Shown here in pieces: positions 43,173-51,012 of a DNA stretch of 64,000 bases. Source of the stretch: Enchytraeus crypticus (Eukaryota > Annelida > Clitellata > Enchytraeida > Enchytraeidae); NCBI GenBank assembly GCA_905160935.1, contig CAJHZI010000422.1, forward strand, positions 235,001 through 299,000, read 5' to 3'. Positions within the stretch are counted from its first letter, which is position 1. Each line of letters opens with the position of its first letter. A program made the position numbers and the translations under genes. Under the pieces are notes generated by a model. It ran no database searches and was not told where the DNA came from. It saw only the letters and a program-made list of their open reading frames with translations.

Positions 43173-46100
43173 TGTACTGGCAGGTCCATGGTATATAGCG
43201 CTAGCGCCTCCACTCATTTCTGTATTCTGCATTCCTCTTCATTTCCACATACGAGTGGGTCTTTAGATCATCTAACATACCTAATCTCGTCTTGCCCCTG
43301 CCTCTTTTTCCTTCCATTCTATCTTCTATGACCAAACGAGACATATAACCTGATGAAATAGCTCTAAATCCCACATGCAGTGGCTTGAGTCTACTGGGCT
43401 TATCTTTACGGTTACTACAGTACTTTCATCAACTGATTGTTCCTTTATCAGCATCATCATCGTCTTCCCTTAAATCCCAGTTTAGCAAGGATTGGGCTAT
43501 GAACAGATCTTATTCTCTCTATACCACACCATATCATCAGTCGATCTCCTATTCTTTCATATCTCTCTTGATCACCTCTTCCCACGTCAGTTGTCGTCCA
43601 CCTTTCTCTAAGGAGATTCCTTTTTAATGAATTTAATTTTGTAATAACGTTTACATTGTATCAGTTTTAACAGAGTATTTTAATCTATCTTTAACTCTAA
43701 TTTAACTCAATTTTCTGTTAGTTTAATGGTTAGTTTTCTGTTAGTTTAATGGCTAGTTTTCTGTTAGTTTAATGGTTAGTTTTCTGTTAGTTTAATGGCT
43801 AGTTTTCTGTTAGTTTAATGGTTAGTTTTCTGTTAGTTTAATGGCTAATATACATTTCTAATAGAAATTTTTGTATTTCAGACTTAATGAGACTCTGCTA
43901 TAACTGCTAACTATGGTACTACCGAACAGAGCTATGGCTCTTTTATGGTATCCTCTTTTGTATTGCTATTTATTTATCTAACTACATGCACGTTCCTATT
44001 GTTTGTATAATCTGTGCTGTGATGAACAAATAAACGATACTAAACGATTAAAAAAAGGATCTGGTTTCAGGTATCGAGTGGTTAGACACACAGTACGCTT
44101 CACCGCCCACCCTTCTCTTTCTATTCGTGCCGCCTGTCACAGGATAATCTGTGACCCTGCCCCTCTTGAGACTTCTAACCTACACTGCCTCACTGCCCCT
44201 GCACTACCAGCCTGTGATAAACCACAACAACAACAACACTGTCTCAGCAACAGTGTCGTCGTCGCTATTGACATCGAGAACTCTACGAAATCTGTGAGTC
44301 ATACGTTTATGTCAATGCTTTATCAATCAATCAATAAGAATTTAACGTCCGGTTCCTCGCCATAGGGCAATGTCAGGGACGTCTTTTGCAGACTCTACAC
44401 AAGCAGACGTCAAATCACCAAAGCTTTATAGAATTAACTAATTAGGATTTAACTGTAAACTGTTTAAATGTTTCACTTTTAGTTTGTATCTTTCCTGTTG
44501 CATTTGCTTGTTTGTGTGTTGTGTATGTGAACTCTACAGGGTTGAATGACCCCTTTTGTGTTCATTTTCAATGGAATTGAATTGATTTGAATTAATTAAT
44601 GAAACAGGGCTAATTAGAAGCCATGCATTTATTGTATATCTTAATACTGATGTTTTACATAATCTAACGAGTACACTGTTGGTGGTAAATTCTATTTGTG
44701 GAAGTAGTTGTTGTAGTAATTAACACACAGAACTGGCTCTATATGTTCACTGGACTTCACTGAGTTCTTAGTACTGTCTCTAATGTATTAACTGATTGAT
44801 TTAGGTGAGCTATGTATCATCTTGTATTGACTGTGTTGATTTAGGTGAGTTGTGTATCCTCTAAGTTCACGGTGGTGCAGCTGTCATGTGTCAGTGCAGA
44901 GTGGAAGCTGATACCTCGAGGTCATTCCTCCCTACCAGGTATCTCGTTAACATTGTGCTCCCTCCCCAGTCTCACAAATAGAGAGATTCTAGCTCTATAC
45001 ACAATCTGTCTACCTTTTGTTTGATTTATCTTTTTGCTCCCCCCCCTAGTCTCATAAATAGAGAGGTTCTAGCTCTATACACAATCTGTCTACCTTTTTA
45101 TTGATTTATCATTTTGCTCCCCCTCCTTTCCCAAAAAGAGTGTTGCCCAATGGCAGGTCCATGTCATTTACTTTTCCACCTGCCTCGATTGCTTATAATC
45201 CTTTCAGGTTATATTTCTTGTATAACCTGTCATATCAAACCTTTCTAAAATATATCATAAATTATATCATAAATATATCATAAAATATATCATGGAATAT
45301 ATCATAAAATATATCATAGAATATATCATAAAATATATCATAGAATAGATCACAATATCTTCTCTCCCTTGTCTCTTAAGTCAGCTTTATCTACTTTTCA
45401 GTTGCCAACGTGTGCATATTATTTAAATTATTTGTATTTGTTAAACAATCTGTATTTTATTTTGTAATTTTCTTTGCAGAAAGCAGTATTTCAAACCTGG
45501 AAAGTCTACAGCTAACTCTGCATGCCTCTCATGATAACCTAGCGTCCAAGGGTATCGTCTCTACTTAGCGCATCTCTTTGTCAACTCTTTGTCATCTCTT
45601 ATCTCTCTAATTACCTCATCTCTTTCTCATCTCTTATCTGTTTAATTAGCTCATCTCTTTCTCATCTCTTTCTCATCTCTTATCTCTCTAATTAGCTCAT
45701 CTCTTTCTCATCTCTTATCTCTCTAATTAGCTCATCTCTTTCGCATCTCTTATCTCTCTAATTAGCTCATCTCTTTCTCATCTCTTATCTCTCTAATTAG
45801 CTCATCTCTTTCTCATCTCTTATCTCTCTAATTAGCTCATCCCTTTCTCATCTCTTATCTCTCCAATTAGCTTATCTCTTATCTCTCTAATTATCTCATC
45901 TCTTATCTCTCTAATTAGCTCATCTCTTATCTCTCTAATTAGCTCATCTCTTATCTCTCTAATTAGCTCATCTCTTTCTCATCTCTTATCTCTAACTAGC
46001 TCATCTCTTTCTCATCTCTTATCTCTCTAATTAGCTCATCTCTTGCTCTTATCTTATCTCTTGTTTATCGTTGTTCTGCTATCAATCAACGTCTCTTATT

Positions 46101-48908
46101 TCTCTTTATGCTTTCTCTATGTCGACCGACGTGGCTGGATAATAGTAGCATTAAACTGACGTTAAACGTAAGCTATTACGTAGTGTTTTCTTTCGTCATC
46201 TTCACTTATATCTCTGTTCTGCAAGGACCGGGATACGAATAGACCGTCTCCAATCTTTACTTCTCCTCAGCACGTTTCGTTTTGCAGATTGGTCTGGGCG
46301 AATTGATCTGTAGTGATGTGTGCTGTGGGGACGTCCCTGACATAATCCCCGGATGAGGAAACTGACGTTCAACCTTTATTATTATTATTATTATTCCTCT
46401 CTATCCTACGCCGTATCATCTGTCAATCCCTTATTGTTAATACCACTCATAATCACCACAGCTTGTTCAGTCTGATCTCTCTCTTTCTAACTGATTCTAT
46501 CTGGTTTTATTGATAGTGGGATGAGTCAAAGTAATAAAGTAATTTACTGTTTGACTTGTAGGTAAGAAGATGAACATATCTAGCGCAGCACTCGATTCAA
46601 AGCTGGTACGTATTGGAATGACTGCTTCGTTCATTCCAGCTCTGTATAGCGAACATTCTGTATTCATCTGCTCTGTACCGGCTGTTAGACAGTGTCTTAG
46701 AGAGATAGAGTTAAAGATCTATAACCTGAGAATTAACATTGACGCTGTGGAAATGATCTCTCTCTCTCTCTCACTCTTTCTCTCTTTGTATCTTTGCCAC
46801 TATAAATATTAGCTGCAAAGGAAACTGGTTGATGGATGTATTCTGTGCTCAAATTATTCGTGGTTGCCTCTTACATCACGTGCAGTACTTGTTTGGTCTA
46901 CTGTACAGTTGTTCTCACAAAGCAGGCTAGTATGTGTCTAGAGGTCATCAAGTATAGCTTCTTCTAACATTTTGTGTCCTGACACTTTAACATTTTGTGT
47001 CTTGACACCGCAGATAGACGTGGCGGGCTCGGTCTGCTCGGATTTCTATTTTCGCAGTGGTAGCACTGCTGATGTGACCGATGAGGATAATGGTAACAGT
47101 GCATTAGGTGTTCAGCTAGATAGCGCAGTGGTAACACAGCGCAGACTGGATCAGTGCAACGCTGTTAATCTCTCGCTCATCGTCATCTGGAAGGTTAATC
47201 GTGTTTCCTCTTTGAATGTTTACTTTTATTTGTTTATGTTTTATCTCAGTTGTTTATTCGGTTATTTCTCTGTGCTCTTTCTGCTGGAGGACGACTGATG
47301 TTGTTGTTGTTGTTTCTGATTTATTGAAAAGTTTTAAACACAGCTGCTGTTAATTGGTACAAGAGAGAGGTAAAGAGAGAGATAGAGAGAGAGGTAGAGA
47401 GAGAGAGGTAGAGAGAGAGAGGTAGAGAGAGAGAGAGGTAGAGAGAGAGAGATGTAGAGAGAGAGAGGGAGAGAGAGAGAGGTAGAGAGAGAGAGGTAGA
47501 GAGAGAGAGGTAGAGAGAGAGGTAGAGAGAGACCGAGAGAGAGAGAGAGAGAGTGAGGTAGAGAAAGAGAGGGGGGTGGGAGATAGAGAGAGGGGGAGAG
47601 AGAGAGAGAGAGAGAGATGTTAACACTGTTGTTTTAGGCTTCTGTATGTAACGATAGCTCTGTTGTTGTTGTTGTTGTTGTACAGGCTTCTATATGTGAG
47701 ACTGATGGACAGATAACAGTCATCAGAGGGCAGCATCATGTAGCTCTGTTGTTGTTGTTGTTGTTGTACAGGCTTCTATATGTGAGACTAATGGACAGAT
47801 AACAGTCATCAGAGGGCAGCATCACGTAGCTCTGGACAGGCTCAACACAACAGTGGCTGTACCACCTGCAGTAAAGGTTGTTATACAATCGCCAGTCTAT
47901 TCCACAGCTTCTCGCTGTGCCTGTAGTAATCGCTTATTTTCTTACTGAAGTCACGTCCACTCTTGTCATCTCGCTCATATGCGTTGTTAGCCCATTTCGG
48001 CTGGAGCCAGTGGCGATGTCGGTAAGATATTCGACCGCGGATCAGTATGTGCAGGGTTCAAATCCTGGGTTCGCCCGTCACTGACATCGCTTTCGTGTGA
48101 GGAAACTGACATTAACAGTAGCTTTACTTTACCAGCTCTTGTTAGAGGCAGCTTATATTCGCACTGTTAGACAAATAATAAAGTGAACTTCTGTTTAATT
48201 GCTTTGATTGCATGCAACTTTTATTTATTTTCGCTAATTGCTTTTAAAATGTCCTTCTTTTTCTTTAAGCATAAAAGATTGAACGCTTGATTTATTGCCC
48301 TGGAGATCAATACTAAATAGATGTTTGGTAATTTGTTGTTTGACTTGTTGTTGCTGTGTCTGTAGGCGGCAGTAGAGCAGGCGCCAGTGAACTTCAGAGC
48401 ATTGACCTCTAGCCGTGAGGTGTCAGCGAGTCAGTCAGTGTTGATAGAGCCTAGCGCTGAGCTCAGCTCTCATCTAATAGTGCATCATCTGAGACACCCT
48501 GCCTCTGTGCAGCATGACTTCTACAAACATAGGTCTGTGGGCGTGGCTGTAGTGATCAATCAATCAATCGCTGTTACGTGTCTGTACTATGGCTTGTCAA
48601 AGGCTGTTACTATGTCTCGTGCACCTGATAGGCGTGGCTGTAGTGATCAATCAATCAATCAATCGCTGTGACGTGTCTGTACTATGGCTTGTCAATGGCT
48701 GTTACTATGTGTCGTGCACCTGATAGACGTGGCTTGTAGTGATGTGAGTGTAACCGGACTTATCAATCAGTTAATACATTATTCTGTCTGTGTCTTGTTT
48801 GTCTACAAATGCTGTATGAAGAGTTAACCAACAGTAATAAGAGTCATCGGCCTGTGAAGCCAGTCCAGTGGTCTTGCTCTAGAGTCCATTAGTGTAGATT
48901 AAGAGAGA

Positions 48909-48944
<36 letters not shown>

Positions 48945-51012
48945 AAGATAAGAAAGACAGATCCAATGTAATTAGATATACTAGTTATATTTTAGATATA
49001 TTGTGGTGTTTTGTGTAGATTATGATAGAAAGAGAGAGATCCAATGTTATAAGATATACTAGTTATATTTTAGATATATTGTGGTGTTTTGAGTAGATTA
49101 TGCCGAGTTAACGTAGACCTGTGTCTGCTCAACACAACTGATCTAGAGCTCCGTGTCGATATCGATGTTCGGTCCTCTTATAACAGGTTCAGTAACTAGT
49201 TCATTGACTTTAATTAGTCTTTAAAACATGACTGAAATCTTTTAACAGGTTCAGTAATATATTAATTGACTTTAATTAGTCCTAAAAACATTACTGTAAA
49301 CATATCTTCCTCTCGTTGTCTTTTTCTCTTCGTTAATCGTCGAGAACTTAACGTTTGCTTCTCACTACTGATGTGTCGAGAGCTTTAATGAAGATGAAAT
49401 GATTGTTGAGAAAGAAAGCTAGATCTAGAGTTTGAATCCAATCATATGTCCTCATGTTCGAGTAATATTTTTGCTTTATACTCCTTGCGCACAAAAGGTC
49501 TATCAAATGAACTCCTGCAGACAGTGTTCCAGGCTTTTACTCTTAGTAAATTACTCTACACCTCACAATTTTGGTGGGAGTTTACTTCTGCTGATGACAG
49601 AAACCGCCTAGAAGCATTTTTAAGACGAGCAAAAAGGGCTGGTTTTTATAACAAAGAGCAAACTTTTGAGAATCTCTGCATGTCAGCTGACAGTAAGCTA
49701 TTTAGATCAGTCTGTAATAATTCTGACCACTTGCTGGCTCCACTTATGCCCTCACTAAACCAACATTCATATCAAACCCGAAGTAACGTTGCAAAAGAAC
49801 TTACGCCATACCAACAAAGCGCAGCTCTTTGAAAGGTAAAAACTTCATAATCCGCATGATATTAAGTGATGCTATAAAACTATAGCTTGGTTTATGCAAG
49901 ATTAAATTAAAATGCATTGTCACTATTTAGCGTGACTGTGTCATTATCTTCTCGTATAATGTATATTCGAATGAAACCTATCTGCGGTTGTTAGATTGTT
50001 TTAAATAAACGTAAGTTTTATTTATTATATTTTAAGCACAGTGGGAGGGTTAATAAGTTTTAAATTTCATTTAAACCCATTCCTTCCGTAGTTCGATTTT
50101 ATCATTAGAATATCGTATAATGACTGTCATGAAACATTATCTTGGACTAGTGGTATCTTGGTATTATTGAACTTTCTATTTGCTTTTTGTTCCATGTATG
50201 TTTGTACGTTTTCTGCGGTATGTCAGATTTAAAGTAATAAACGAATATATATATAAGACACTCAAAGCTAGTATGTTCCGTAAGGTAGCTTATGATGAGA
50301 TAGATAGCATGCACAGAGATAAAGTTACTGTGTATATTTACATATCTTTCTACGTGTATGTGTCTTATTCTTATTTACCTGTGTGTGTATTCATACGAGT
50401 ATTTATGTGTTTATGTTTAAACCTGTATCTAATCTATTTGCGACTTAAGTCGTAACTTACTAAGTCGTACGACTTAAGTCGTAAAGTTGAACAAAGTTCA
50501 AATACAGTCTTTTACTGCATGGTTAGTTACATACCAATGACTTACAGTAAATTACTGTTACCTTAATCTTTGTGACGGTAGCTTGAGTGTGTCGAGTAGT
50601 CTTGAAGGGAAGTCTTGTGCTTCTGGACCTTGACGTTAAACACACTACAACCTATCTAATTGTATCTTATCAACATGTTTGCCCATGTTGCAGATCTCTA
50701 CTGTCATCAGGTCGCCGCCCACTTTCACCTATTAACTCCTCCCTATTTGATGATAGACCCTCTCTTTGCTTCACATGGGCGGGGCTTAAAGTAATAAGCC
50801 TACGCTTGCTTCCACGTGCCAGCCAATCACAACGATTGTCGGCTTGCTTCCCAGCGCCAGGCCTATATGATCTGACCAGCCTTCAGGTGCTGGCTAGGCC
50901 TGCAGAGCAACAACAACAGACAGGTGGCTCCCCTGTGGTGGCCACGCCTGGTTTTCTTCAGCGATCAATATTTCCAGCTTTTATAACAATCAATGCGAGT
51001 AGCGTGCAATAG
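26512..51012 (+). CDS. TRAPPC8: Trafficking protein particle complex subunit 8 (TRAPPC8)
   Basis: TRAPPC8 (yeast Trs85) is the subunit that defines TRAPPIII, the Rab1/Ypt1 exchange complex of ER-Golgi traffic and autophagy. I reconstruct 28 exons: 26512-26668, 27686-27889, 28521-28610, 29557-29731, 30181-30467, 32306-32601, 33589-33698, 34357-34507, 34848-34948, 35904-36012, 36290-36493, 36961-37113, 37492-37588, 38204-38383, 38949-39103, 40074-40154, 41057-41395, 42050-42248, 42915-43101, 44071-44293, 44845-44938, 45480-45551, 46562-46605, 47014-47193, 47772-47876, 48366-48532, 49097-49186, 50694-51012. They give 1,522 residues (human about 1,435). Recognisable stretches are FIQNVFSPMVAVLC at the N-terminus, RKGLHRSFFSATKKWFGG, MVRRYAFHMVLAGHRFIKAG, GRDWSLAEDHINFTIG, RIDLEVQGPRLNSSKEE, and a C-terminal FPAFITI. 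Exon 4 carries a Gln/His tract. Exons 16 and 23 are the least certain. Many exon edges are duplicated in the neighbouring introns. Confidence 0.95.
26688..26790 (-). mobile_element. Retroposon family C fragment in TRAPPC8 intron 1
   Basis: TCTTAGTGCACTGCCTACTA and GGTCCATGGTATATAATGCC, starting 20 bases after the exon 1 donor (GTACGT at 26669). Confidence 0.7.
26877..26999 (+). mobile_element. SINE-A copy in TRAPPC8 intron 1
   Basis: Near full length: box A-like TGGCGAAGTCGG, box B GGTTCAAATCC, tail CTGACGTTAACC. A duplicated CTGGCTGGA run precedes it, and a second family C copy (27003-27085) directly follows its tail. Confidence 0.9.
27003..27085 (-). mobile_element. Retroposon family C fragment in TRAPPC8 intron 1
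   Basis: CTGCCTACTGGCAGGTCTGT, GTATATAATGCCTCCACTCT. It is nearly identical to 26705-26780, so the SINE-A at 26877 sits between two partial copies. Confidence 0.7.
27240..27668. repeat. Minisatellite upstream of TRAPPC8 exon 2
   Basis: About 20 copies of TTTGTTGTATTTTGAGGATG in intron 1, ending 17 bases before the exon 2 acceptor. The minus-strand 150-residue frame (KILKIQQ-like repeats) is its translation and not a gene. Confidence 0.92.
28300..28395. repeat. Short tandem repeat in TRAPPC8 intron 2
   Basis: Four ~28-bp units of TGACCTGATGAACTCTTGTT type. Confidence 0.75.
28640..28758 (-). mobile_element. SINE-A copy in TRAPPC8 intron 3
   Basis: Reverse orientation: AAGCTAAGGTTAACGTCAGT and CCCAGGATTTGAAC (box B complement). 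It starts 29 bases after the exon 3 donor. Confidence 0.87.
28958..29018 (+). mobile_element. SINE-A 3' half in TRAPPC8 intron 3
   Basis: GGCTCACCCGTCACTGGCAT, CGCTTTCGAGTGAGGAACC, TGACGTTAACATT. The tRNA-like head is missing. Confidence 0.75.
29743..29955. repeat. Tandem repeat in TRAPPC8 intron 4
   Basis: Units of TTGTTAACTAACTAACACCA plus ACTAACTAACACA, beginning within 20 bases of the exon 4 donor. Confidence 0.9.
30005..30206 (+). repeat. Triplicated acceptor edge of TRAPPC8 exon 5
   Basis: The block AG plus AGHGGAGGCAGTGTTTCA occurs at 30011 (after GCACAG), 30111 (after GGCTAG) and 30181 (after GCGTAG, the true exon). The copies are separated by (ATTGT)n runs. The first two diverge immediately after the shared ~18 exon bases. 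Confidence 0.9.
30470..30835. repeat. ATT-type microsatellites in TRAPPC8 intron 5
   Basis: (TTA)n at 30475-30545 directly after the exon 5 donor, then (ATTGT)n and (TATTA)n at 30745-30833 that lead into the LINE. Confidence 0.85.
30838..32215 (+). mobile_element. LINE family A: degenerate non-LTR retrotransposon with reverse transcriptase
   Basis: 5'-truncated element in TRAPPC8 intron 5. The frame at 30838-31170 reads GVPQGSVLGPLLFSLYI and YADDTQLYISF, reverse transcriptase motifs including the YADD catalytic box. After frameshifts, 31497-31908 reads RLQHVQNSLARVV, LHWLPVNQRIKYKIALLTFK and YRPSRTLRS, the usual C-terminal region of CR1/L2-type ORF2. The 3' UTR (31965-32090) ends GATGAGGAAACAGACGTTAA followed by ACC, (TTTA)n and (TATTA)n to about 32215. 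Stops (31168) and frameshifts make it inactive. Its 3' end is shared with SINE-A and several solo tails. Confidence 0.88.
32630..32703. repeat. AT-rich microsatellite after TRAPPC8 exon 6
   Basis: Two 27-29-bp units of TAATACTAGATATATGYTATATAT type plus (TA)n. Confidence 0.75.
33680..33813 (+). repeat. Duplicated donor edge of TRAPPC8 exon 7
   Basis: Two ~67-bp units. The first holds the last 19 exon bases, CAACAACACCAATGTTGT, and the true donor GTTAGT (33699). The second repeats CAACAATACCAATGTTGT and another GTTAGT near 33766. Confidence 0.88.
33883..34011 (+). mobile_element. SINE-A copy in TRAPPC8 intron 7
   Basis: CTGGAGCCAGTGGCGATGTC head; box B degenerate (GCTCAAATC); tail CGTTAACATT. 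Confidence 0.87.
34060..34375 (+). repeat. Triplicated acceptor edge of TRAPPC8 exon 8 in (TTGA)n
   Basis: AG plus GTACATGGCTG... plus ~42 exon-like bases occurs after 34100, after 34218 and at the true exon 34357. In the two decoys the exon-like part breaks off at CTGGTTGA or CTGGCTGA and runs straight into TTGATTGA. The shared TGA looks like the recombination microhomology. The decoys translate as YMAEAPENQARKLVD and YMAAAPEMQTRRLAD, against YMAEAPEMQTRRLAD in the real exon. Confidence 0.93.
34680..34862 (+). repeat. Triplicated acceptor edge of TRAPPC8 exon 9 in (TTGA)n
   Basis: TTGATCAGGAGATGGCCTRC plus CTGTCTGTATTCATGCA occurs with AG at 34719, 34779 and 34847 (true). The decoys fuse to GTATTGATTGATTG after the shared ~30 exon bases. 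Confidence 0.93.
35050..35176 (+). mobile_element. SINE-A copy in TRAPPC8 intron 9
   Basis: Full length: CTGGAGCCAGTGGCGAAATC, box B GTTCAAATCC, tail GAGGAAACTGACGTTAACC. Confidence 0.9.
35755..35900. repeat. (TTGA)n ending at TRAPPC8 exon 10 acceptor
   Basis: Near-continuous ATTGATTGATTG ending in TTGTAG, the acceptor itself. The polypyrimidine tract is thus replaced by TTGA repeats. Confidence 0.88.
36118..36282. repeat. (TTGA)n in TRAPPC8 intron 10
   Basis: TTGATTGATTGA with ATCGATTGA and TTCACTGATTGA variants, ending at the exon 11 acceptor GATGGTAG. Confidence 0.88.
36525..36690. repeat. Perfect 20-bp tandem repeat in TRAPPC8 intron 11
   Basis: Eight near-identical copies of TGTTAACACTGTGGTGTTAG beginning ~30 bases after the exon 11 donor. 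GTTAACAC..GTGTTAGTGTTAAC gives a strong dyad. Confidence 0.95.
37130..37485. repeat. ~58-bp tandem repeat in TRAPPC8 intron 12
   Basis: Six units of TAGTGTCGTGATTTAATGAG, ATGCTGTATATTGTAATGC and TACACTATAGATT. Confidence 0.9.
37695..37835 (-). mobile_element. LINE family B 3' fragment in TRAPPC8 intron 13
   Basis: (CAT)n then TATCCCAGTTTAACTAGGGT and GAATCCCCTATTTGAGACTT. With the oppositely oriented copy at 37998-38135 it forms an inverted repeat with arms of ~130 bases about 160 bases apart. Confidence 0.78.
37998..38135 (+). mobile_element. LINE family B 3' fragment in TRAPPC8 intron 13
   Basis: GAAAAGTCTCAAATAGGGGA, TTGTATCCCGACCCTGGTTA, then (GAT)n. Confidence 0.78.
38400..38480. repeat. 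(CT)n after TRAPPC8 exon 14
   Basis: CTCTCTCTGT-type microsatellite starting 15 bases after the exon 14 donor. Confidence 0.85.
38545..38660 (-). mobile_element. Retroposon family C fragment in TRAPPC8 intron 14
   Basis: TTAGTGCACTGCCTACTGGC, AGGTCCATGGTATATAGCG. Confidence 0.72.
38790..38935 (+). mobile_element. LINE family B tail with (GAT)n in TRAPPC8 intron 14
   Basis: CTATTTGTATCCCGACCCTA, GTTAAACTGGGATTTAAGGG, then ~85 bases of (GAT)n ending near the exon 15 acceptor. Poly-His and poly-Ser frames on the other strand come from the (ATC)n complement. Confidence 0.8.
39180..39265 (-). mobile_element. LINE family A 3' tail (solo) in TRAPPC8 intron 15
   Basis: AATAATAATAAAATAAATAA then AGGTTTAACGTCCATTTCCTC, the complement of the family A/SINE-A 3' tail with its TTA-type run. 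Confidence 0.7.
39320..39415. repeat. 14-bp tandem repeat in TRAPPC8 intron 15
   Basis: Seven copies of AATTAATTTATG. Confidence 0.9.
39612..39680 (-). mobile_element. LINE family A-like tail (solo) in TRAPPC8 intron 15
   Basis: (GAT)n then AAAGGTTTAACGTCCGTTTTC. It combines the family A tail complement with a GAT run. Confidence 0.55.
39822..40090 (+). repeat. Acceptor edge of TRAPPC8 exon 16 in seven or more copies
   Basis: The unit TATATTACAGAACTGTAATA plus TATGTCTTTG (about 30 bp) repeats up to the true exon at 40074 (ACAG before AACTGTAATGAG). Each copy has the same candidate acceptor. The left-most one (near 39825) even continues as AACTGTAATGAAATAG, almost the real exon start, so the array is bounded on both sides by exon-like sequence. 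Confidence 0.9.
40277..40412 (-). mobile_element. SINE-A copy in TRAPPC8 intron 16
   Basis: Reverse orientation: CTGGTAAAGCGAAACGCTAA (8-bp insertion in the tail), AACGTCAGTTACCTCACTCG, AGGATTTGAACC. Confidence 0.85.
40825..41056 (+). repeat. Duplicated acceptor edge of TRAPPC8 exon 17 with (TTGA)n
   Basis: CAGCTGAGGCTATGTCTGAC plus TGTAAGAAGTAAG at 40933-40966 is a diverged copy of the exon 17 start CAGCTGCGACTATGCTTGAG plus TGTAAGAAGTAAG (41054-41086). The copies are joined by (TTGA)n. Confidence 0.85.
41875..42045. repeat. ~64-bp TTGA-rich tandem repeat before TRAPPC8 exon 18
   Basis: Three units containing ATTTGGTTGATAGACTGACT, AATTGATTGATTGATTA and CTTTATYGAT. The last runs into the exon 18 acceptor (GATGTGCAG). 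Confidence 0.82.
42224..42470 (+). repeat. Donor edge of TRAPPC8 exon 18 in four copies
   Basis: GATAACAACAACACCTGCT plus GTATGTTG (true donor at 42249) is repeated three more times downstream (near 42293, 42356, 42412), each followed by CAACAGTTGTTTATC-type spacer. One copy has CTATGT instead of GTATGT and so lost its donor; the others keep it. Confidence 0.9.
43135..43345 (-). mobile_element. Retroposon family C fragment in TRAPPC8 intron 19
   Basis: (CT)n at 43137-43168, then GTGTACTGGCAGGTCCATGG, TACGAGTGGGTCTTTAGATC and CTAATCTCGTCTTGCCCCTG. Confidence 0.75.
43445..43615 (-). mobile_element. LINE family B 3' fragment in TRAPPC8 intron 19
   Basis: CATCATCATCGTCTTCCCTT, AAATCCCAGTTTAGCAAGG, and TCAGTCGATCTCCTATTCTT. 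It extends into TCACCTCTTCCCACGTCAGT, also present at 24134. Confidence 0.72.
43715..43850. repeat. 23-bp tandem repeat in TRAPPC8 intron 19
   Basis: Six copies of TTTTCTGTTAGTTTAATGG plus YTAG. Confidence 0.9.
44322..44400 (-). mobile_element. Retroposon 3' tail, family D, in TRAPPC8 intron 20
   Basis: TCAATCAATCAATAAGAATT then TAACGTCCGGTTCCTCGCC and CAATGTCAGGGACGTC, starting 30 bases after the exon 20 donor. Confidence 0.68.
44795..44870 (+). repeat. Duplicated acceptor edge of TRAPPC8 exon 21
   Basis: GATTTAGGTGAGCTATGTAT plus CATCT (AG at 44804) precedes the true exon GATTTAGGTGAGTTGTGTAT plus CCTCT (AG at 44844) by 40 bases. Confidence 0.85.
45240..45355. repeat. ~14-bp AT-rich tandem repeat in TRAPPC8 intron 21
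   Basis: Copies of ATATATCATAAA and ATATATCATAGA. Confidence 0.85.
45570..46050. repeat. Minisatellite in TRAPPC8 intron 22
   Basis: About 15 units of TCTCTAATTAGCTCATCTCT plus TTCTCATCTCTTATC, starting 20 bases after exon 22. Confidence 0.93.
46185..46472. mobile_element. Nested retroposons: LINE A tail inside LINE B fragment, TRAPPC8 intron 22
   Basis: A minus-strand family B fragment (GACCGGGATACGAATAGACC..GTCTCCAATC) is interrupted at ~46254. It resumes at ~46395 as CTCTCTATCCTACGCCGTAT..CAATCCCTTATT. The insert is a plus-strand family A 3' end (CTTCTCCTCAGCACGTTTCG ... GATGAGGAAACTGACGTTCA plus (TTA)n). In this case family A inserted after family B. Confidence 0.8.
47350..47625. repeat. 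(GA)n/(GAGAGGTA)n microsatellite in TRAPPC8 intron 24
   Basis: GAGAGAGAGGTAGAGAGA-type tract of ~275 bases. The reverse-strand Leu/Ser frame is spurious. Confidence 0.9.
47630..47830 (+). repeat. Triplicated acceptor edge of TRAPPC8 exon 25
   Basis: AG plus GCTTCTRTATGTRA occurs at 47638 (short copy), 47686 (copy with ~53 exon-like bases, GACTGATGGACAGATAACAG and on to GTAGCTCTG) and the true exon 47772. The copies are separated by (GTT)n plus GTACAG. The 47686 copy differs from the real exon by only two substitutions, encodes the same residues except D for N, and stays in frame through the GTT run. Confidence 0.92.
48001..48135 (+). mobile_element. SINE-A copy in TRAPPC8 intron 25
   Basis: CTGGAGCCAGTGGCGATGTC, GATATTCGACCGCGGATCAG, GGTTCAAATCC, GAGGAAACTGACATTAAC. 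Confidence 0.9.
48528..48745 (+). repeat. Tandem repeat starting at the donor of TRAPPC8 exon 26
   Basis: A ~88-bp unit beginning at the exon end (ATAGGTCTGTGGGCGTGGCT plus GTAGTGATCAATCAATC) repeats two and a half times. The exon 26 donor is taken as AG/GTCTGT at 48533, because the join to exon 27 then matches TRAPPC8 (HR-LCRVNVDLCLL). Confidence 0.82.
48900..49112 (+). repeat. Duplicated acceptor edge of TRAPPC8 exon 27
   Basis: A ~78-bp block (ATCCAATGT..AGATATACTAG, TTATATTTTAGATATATTGT, GGTGTTTTG.GTAG, ATTATG) occurs at 48961-49024 and 49029-49102. Candidate acceptors are at 49018 and 49096 (true). A GA-rich run precedes each. Confidence 0.87.
49178..49290 (+). repeat. Duplicated donor edge of TRAPPC8 exon 27
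   Basis: TAACAGGTTCAGTAAYTAKTT plus CATTGACTTTAATTAGTC at 49181 (true donor 49187), again from 49242. Confidence 0.82.
49440..49835 (+). mobile_element. LINE ORF2 C-terminal fragment in TRAPPC8 intron 27
   Basis: An open frame of 128 residues contains SLRTKGLSNELLQTVFQAF, LSKLLYTSQFWWEFTSADDR, NRLEAFLRRAKRAGFY and SADSKLFRSVCNN. This is the segment downstream of the reverse transcriptase in many CR1/Jockey-like elements (LYASPAWWGF-type). There are no 5' or 3' element ends and the upstream RT core is missing. It differs from LINE A at the same region, so it belongs to a further family. Confidence 0.78.

Noticed and set aside
46605..46802. Extension of TRAPPC8 exon 23 through the open frame to about 46750
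   Set aside because: A consensus donor GTACGT follows AAGCTG at 46605 and the shorter exon aligns with the known protein. The extension has no similarity, though it cannot be excluded without cDNA.
47321..47626. Leu/Ser-repeat frame on the minus strand
   Set aside because: Translation of a (GA)n microsatellite.
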